13,054 bases of DNA, taken from NCBI GenBank assembly GCA_026414125.1, contig JAOAJQ010000017.1:1-13054 (forward strand). Reading direction: 5' to 3'. Source of the stretch: Thermoproteota archaeon. GTDB taxonomy: Archaea > Thermoproteota > EX4484-205 > JAAOZP01. Below are positions 12,306 to 13,054 of this stretch, piece by piece; positions within the stretch are counted from its first letter, which is position 1; each line of letters starts with the position of its first letter. Made by a program: the position numbers and the translations under genes. Below the pieces are notes generated by a model. It was not told the DNA's origin and ran no database searches. It was given only the letters and a program-made list of their open reading frames with translations.

Positions 12306-13054
12306 GAAATACTACGTGAACACTAAGCCGCCTTCGCTTGAACCCTGGAGCCTAGGGAGGAAGCACATTAGGATCGTTACGCATGACAAGAGGTTCATCA
12401 AGCTCAACACGTTTAGAAGCAGGGTTAACGCTAAAGCACTCTGGAGGATGTGTGCCAAGTATGCCCCGATACATGTTTACATGAGCGTTCTCAACTATCT
12501 TTTCCCCGAGAGGGTCGGGTTGAAAAGCAGAGCAAAGTATGCCCACCCTGTTGAGGGAGAGTACGTTATCGACGTGGACAACTATCTTTTCAGAGGCATA
12601 GATACGCATGAGCACCCTCGCACATGGGTGTGCGAAGCCTGCCTGGAGGTTGCGAGAAAATACACTATCCGCCTGGCTGAGCTCGTCGAGGAGAACTATG
12701 AGAAAATTATGGTTGTTTTCAGCGGGGCCAGAGGCTTCCACATTCACGTTTTAGACTTCAACGTTAAGGATTGGACCCACTACAATGAGCAGGACCCTGT
12801 TAAGAGCCATGAGGTCGCAAGGTTCCGCTATACTCTCCACCTCGCAAGGCAGCTCGACACGAGGTTTGACGAGCCCCATTTCACCCTAAGCGTGGACCCC
12901 ATGAGGATAATCTCGACACCCCACACTTTGAACGCTTCAACAGGGTTAGTATGCAGGCTCATAGGCAATAGGACGGATTTGGAGAGGAAGAGCGTGATGC
13001 GGATCCTGGATGAGGCAAACCCCTCTCTAGCGATATGGGGGGAGTTTACACAGC
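12283..13054 (+). CDS. priS: DNA primase small subunit (PriS-like, AEP family), N-terminal part
   Basis: The first 257 codons are present; the gene runs off the right edge. It is a catalytic subunit of the archaeal/eukaryotic primase superfamily, which makes primers for DNA replication. Motif I is EYVIDVDNYLF with D97 and D99. A zinc-knuckle-like segment THEHPRTWVCEACLE (H109, H111, C117, C120) matches the position of the C/H-C-x2-C knuckle of Pyrococcus-type PriS. Motif II is FSGARGFHIHVLDF (S147 to H155) and motif III SVDPMRIISTPHTLNASTG (D205). It starts with ATG at 12283 inside the end of radA, preceded by a G-rich stretch, with no promoter of its own. The two metal-knuckle positions occupied by His rather than Cys are a small oddity. 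The frame is intact throughout. Confidence 0.9.
   Translation, partial: MIHLEQVKKYYVNTKPPSLEPWSLGRKHIRIVTHDKRFIKLNTFRSRVNAKALWRMCAKYAPIHVYMSVLNYLFPERVGLKSRAKYAHPVEGEYVIDVDNYLFRGIDTHEHPRTWVCEACLEVARKYTIRLAELVEENYEKIMVVFSGARGFHIHVLDFNVKDWTHYNEQDPVKSHEVARFRYTLHLARQLDTRFDEPHFTLSVDPMRIISTPHTLNASTGLVCRLIGNRTDLERKSVMRILDEANPSLAIWGEFTQ

Noticed and set aside
12352..12747. 131-codon minus-strand open frame inside priS
   Set aside because: Antisense to a frame carrying all the primase motifs.
1..13054. CRISPR array, transposase or tRNA genes
   Set aside because: No regularly spaced repeats, no transposase motifs and no cloverleaf-like sequence were seen on either strand.

Overview
The window looks like chromosomal DNA from an archaeon, most likely in the Thermoproteota/TACK range; a Bathyarchaeia-like lineage would fit, but that is inference. 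The evidence is a RadA recombinase with the archaeal helix-hairpin-helix plus RecA-fold layout, an archaeal/eukaryotic-type primase small subunit, an AN1 zinc-finger membrane protein, archaeal VapBC- and AbiE-type modules, and promoter spacing. Most first genes have an A/T-rich TATA-like element centred about 25-30 bases before the start codon, which implies leaderless or very short-leader mRNAs. Genes inside operons instead carry GGTGA-type ribosome-binding sites.

Layout. (1) 1-1946, minus strand: the start of a flavin-reductase-like gene running off the left edge, an uncharacterised acidic protein, and a tight two-gene unit of a membrane-anchored beta-rich protein and a four-helix membrane protein. 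(2) 2114-4713, plus strand: a probable two-gene operon of a uroporphyrinogen-decarboxylase-fold (URO-D) protein and a GH32-like glycosidase, ending in terminator-like hairpins. (3) 4918-5838: an AN1 zinc-finger membrane protein behind an 18-bp palindrome. (4) 5874-6869, minus: a second beta-propeller glycosidase-like protein, with a palindrome over its TATA element. (5) 7262-9134: a defence/stability island of a VapBC pair (plus) converging on an AbiE-type nucleotidyltransferase/antitoxin pair (minus). (6) 9135-10024: about 890 bases of apparently decayed DNA holding a frameshifted zinc-ribbon gene, an SD-led micro-ORF whose start lies in a hairpin, and a CxxC micro-ORF. (7) 10025-11017: an unrecognised protein with two CxxC pairs. 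(8) 11349-13054: radA overlapping the start of the primase small subunit gene, which runs off the right edge.

How the genes fit together. The URO-D-fold protein and the two five-bladed-propeller proteins suggest processing of an unidentified fructoside-like or other sugar. The two toxin-antitoxin-type modules share a 12-base word in their promoter regions. The radA/primase overlap couples recombination and replication functions. No tRNA, rRNA, CRISPR array, transposase or complete mobile element was seen. The most notable subtle signals are the palindrome upstream of the AN1 gene, the large hairpin before vapB, the one-base-disrupted zinc-ribbon gene, and a possible distant resemblance between the two uncharacterised proteins at the two ends of the window.
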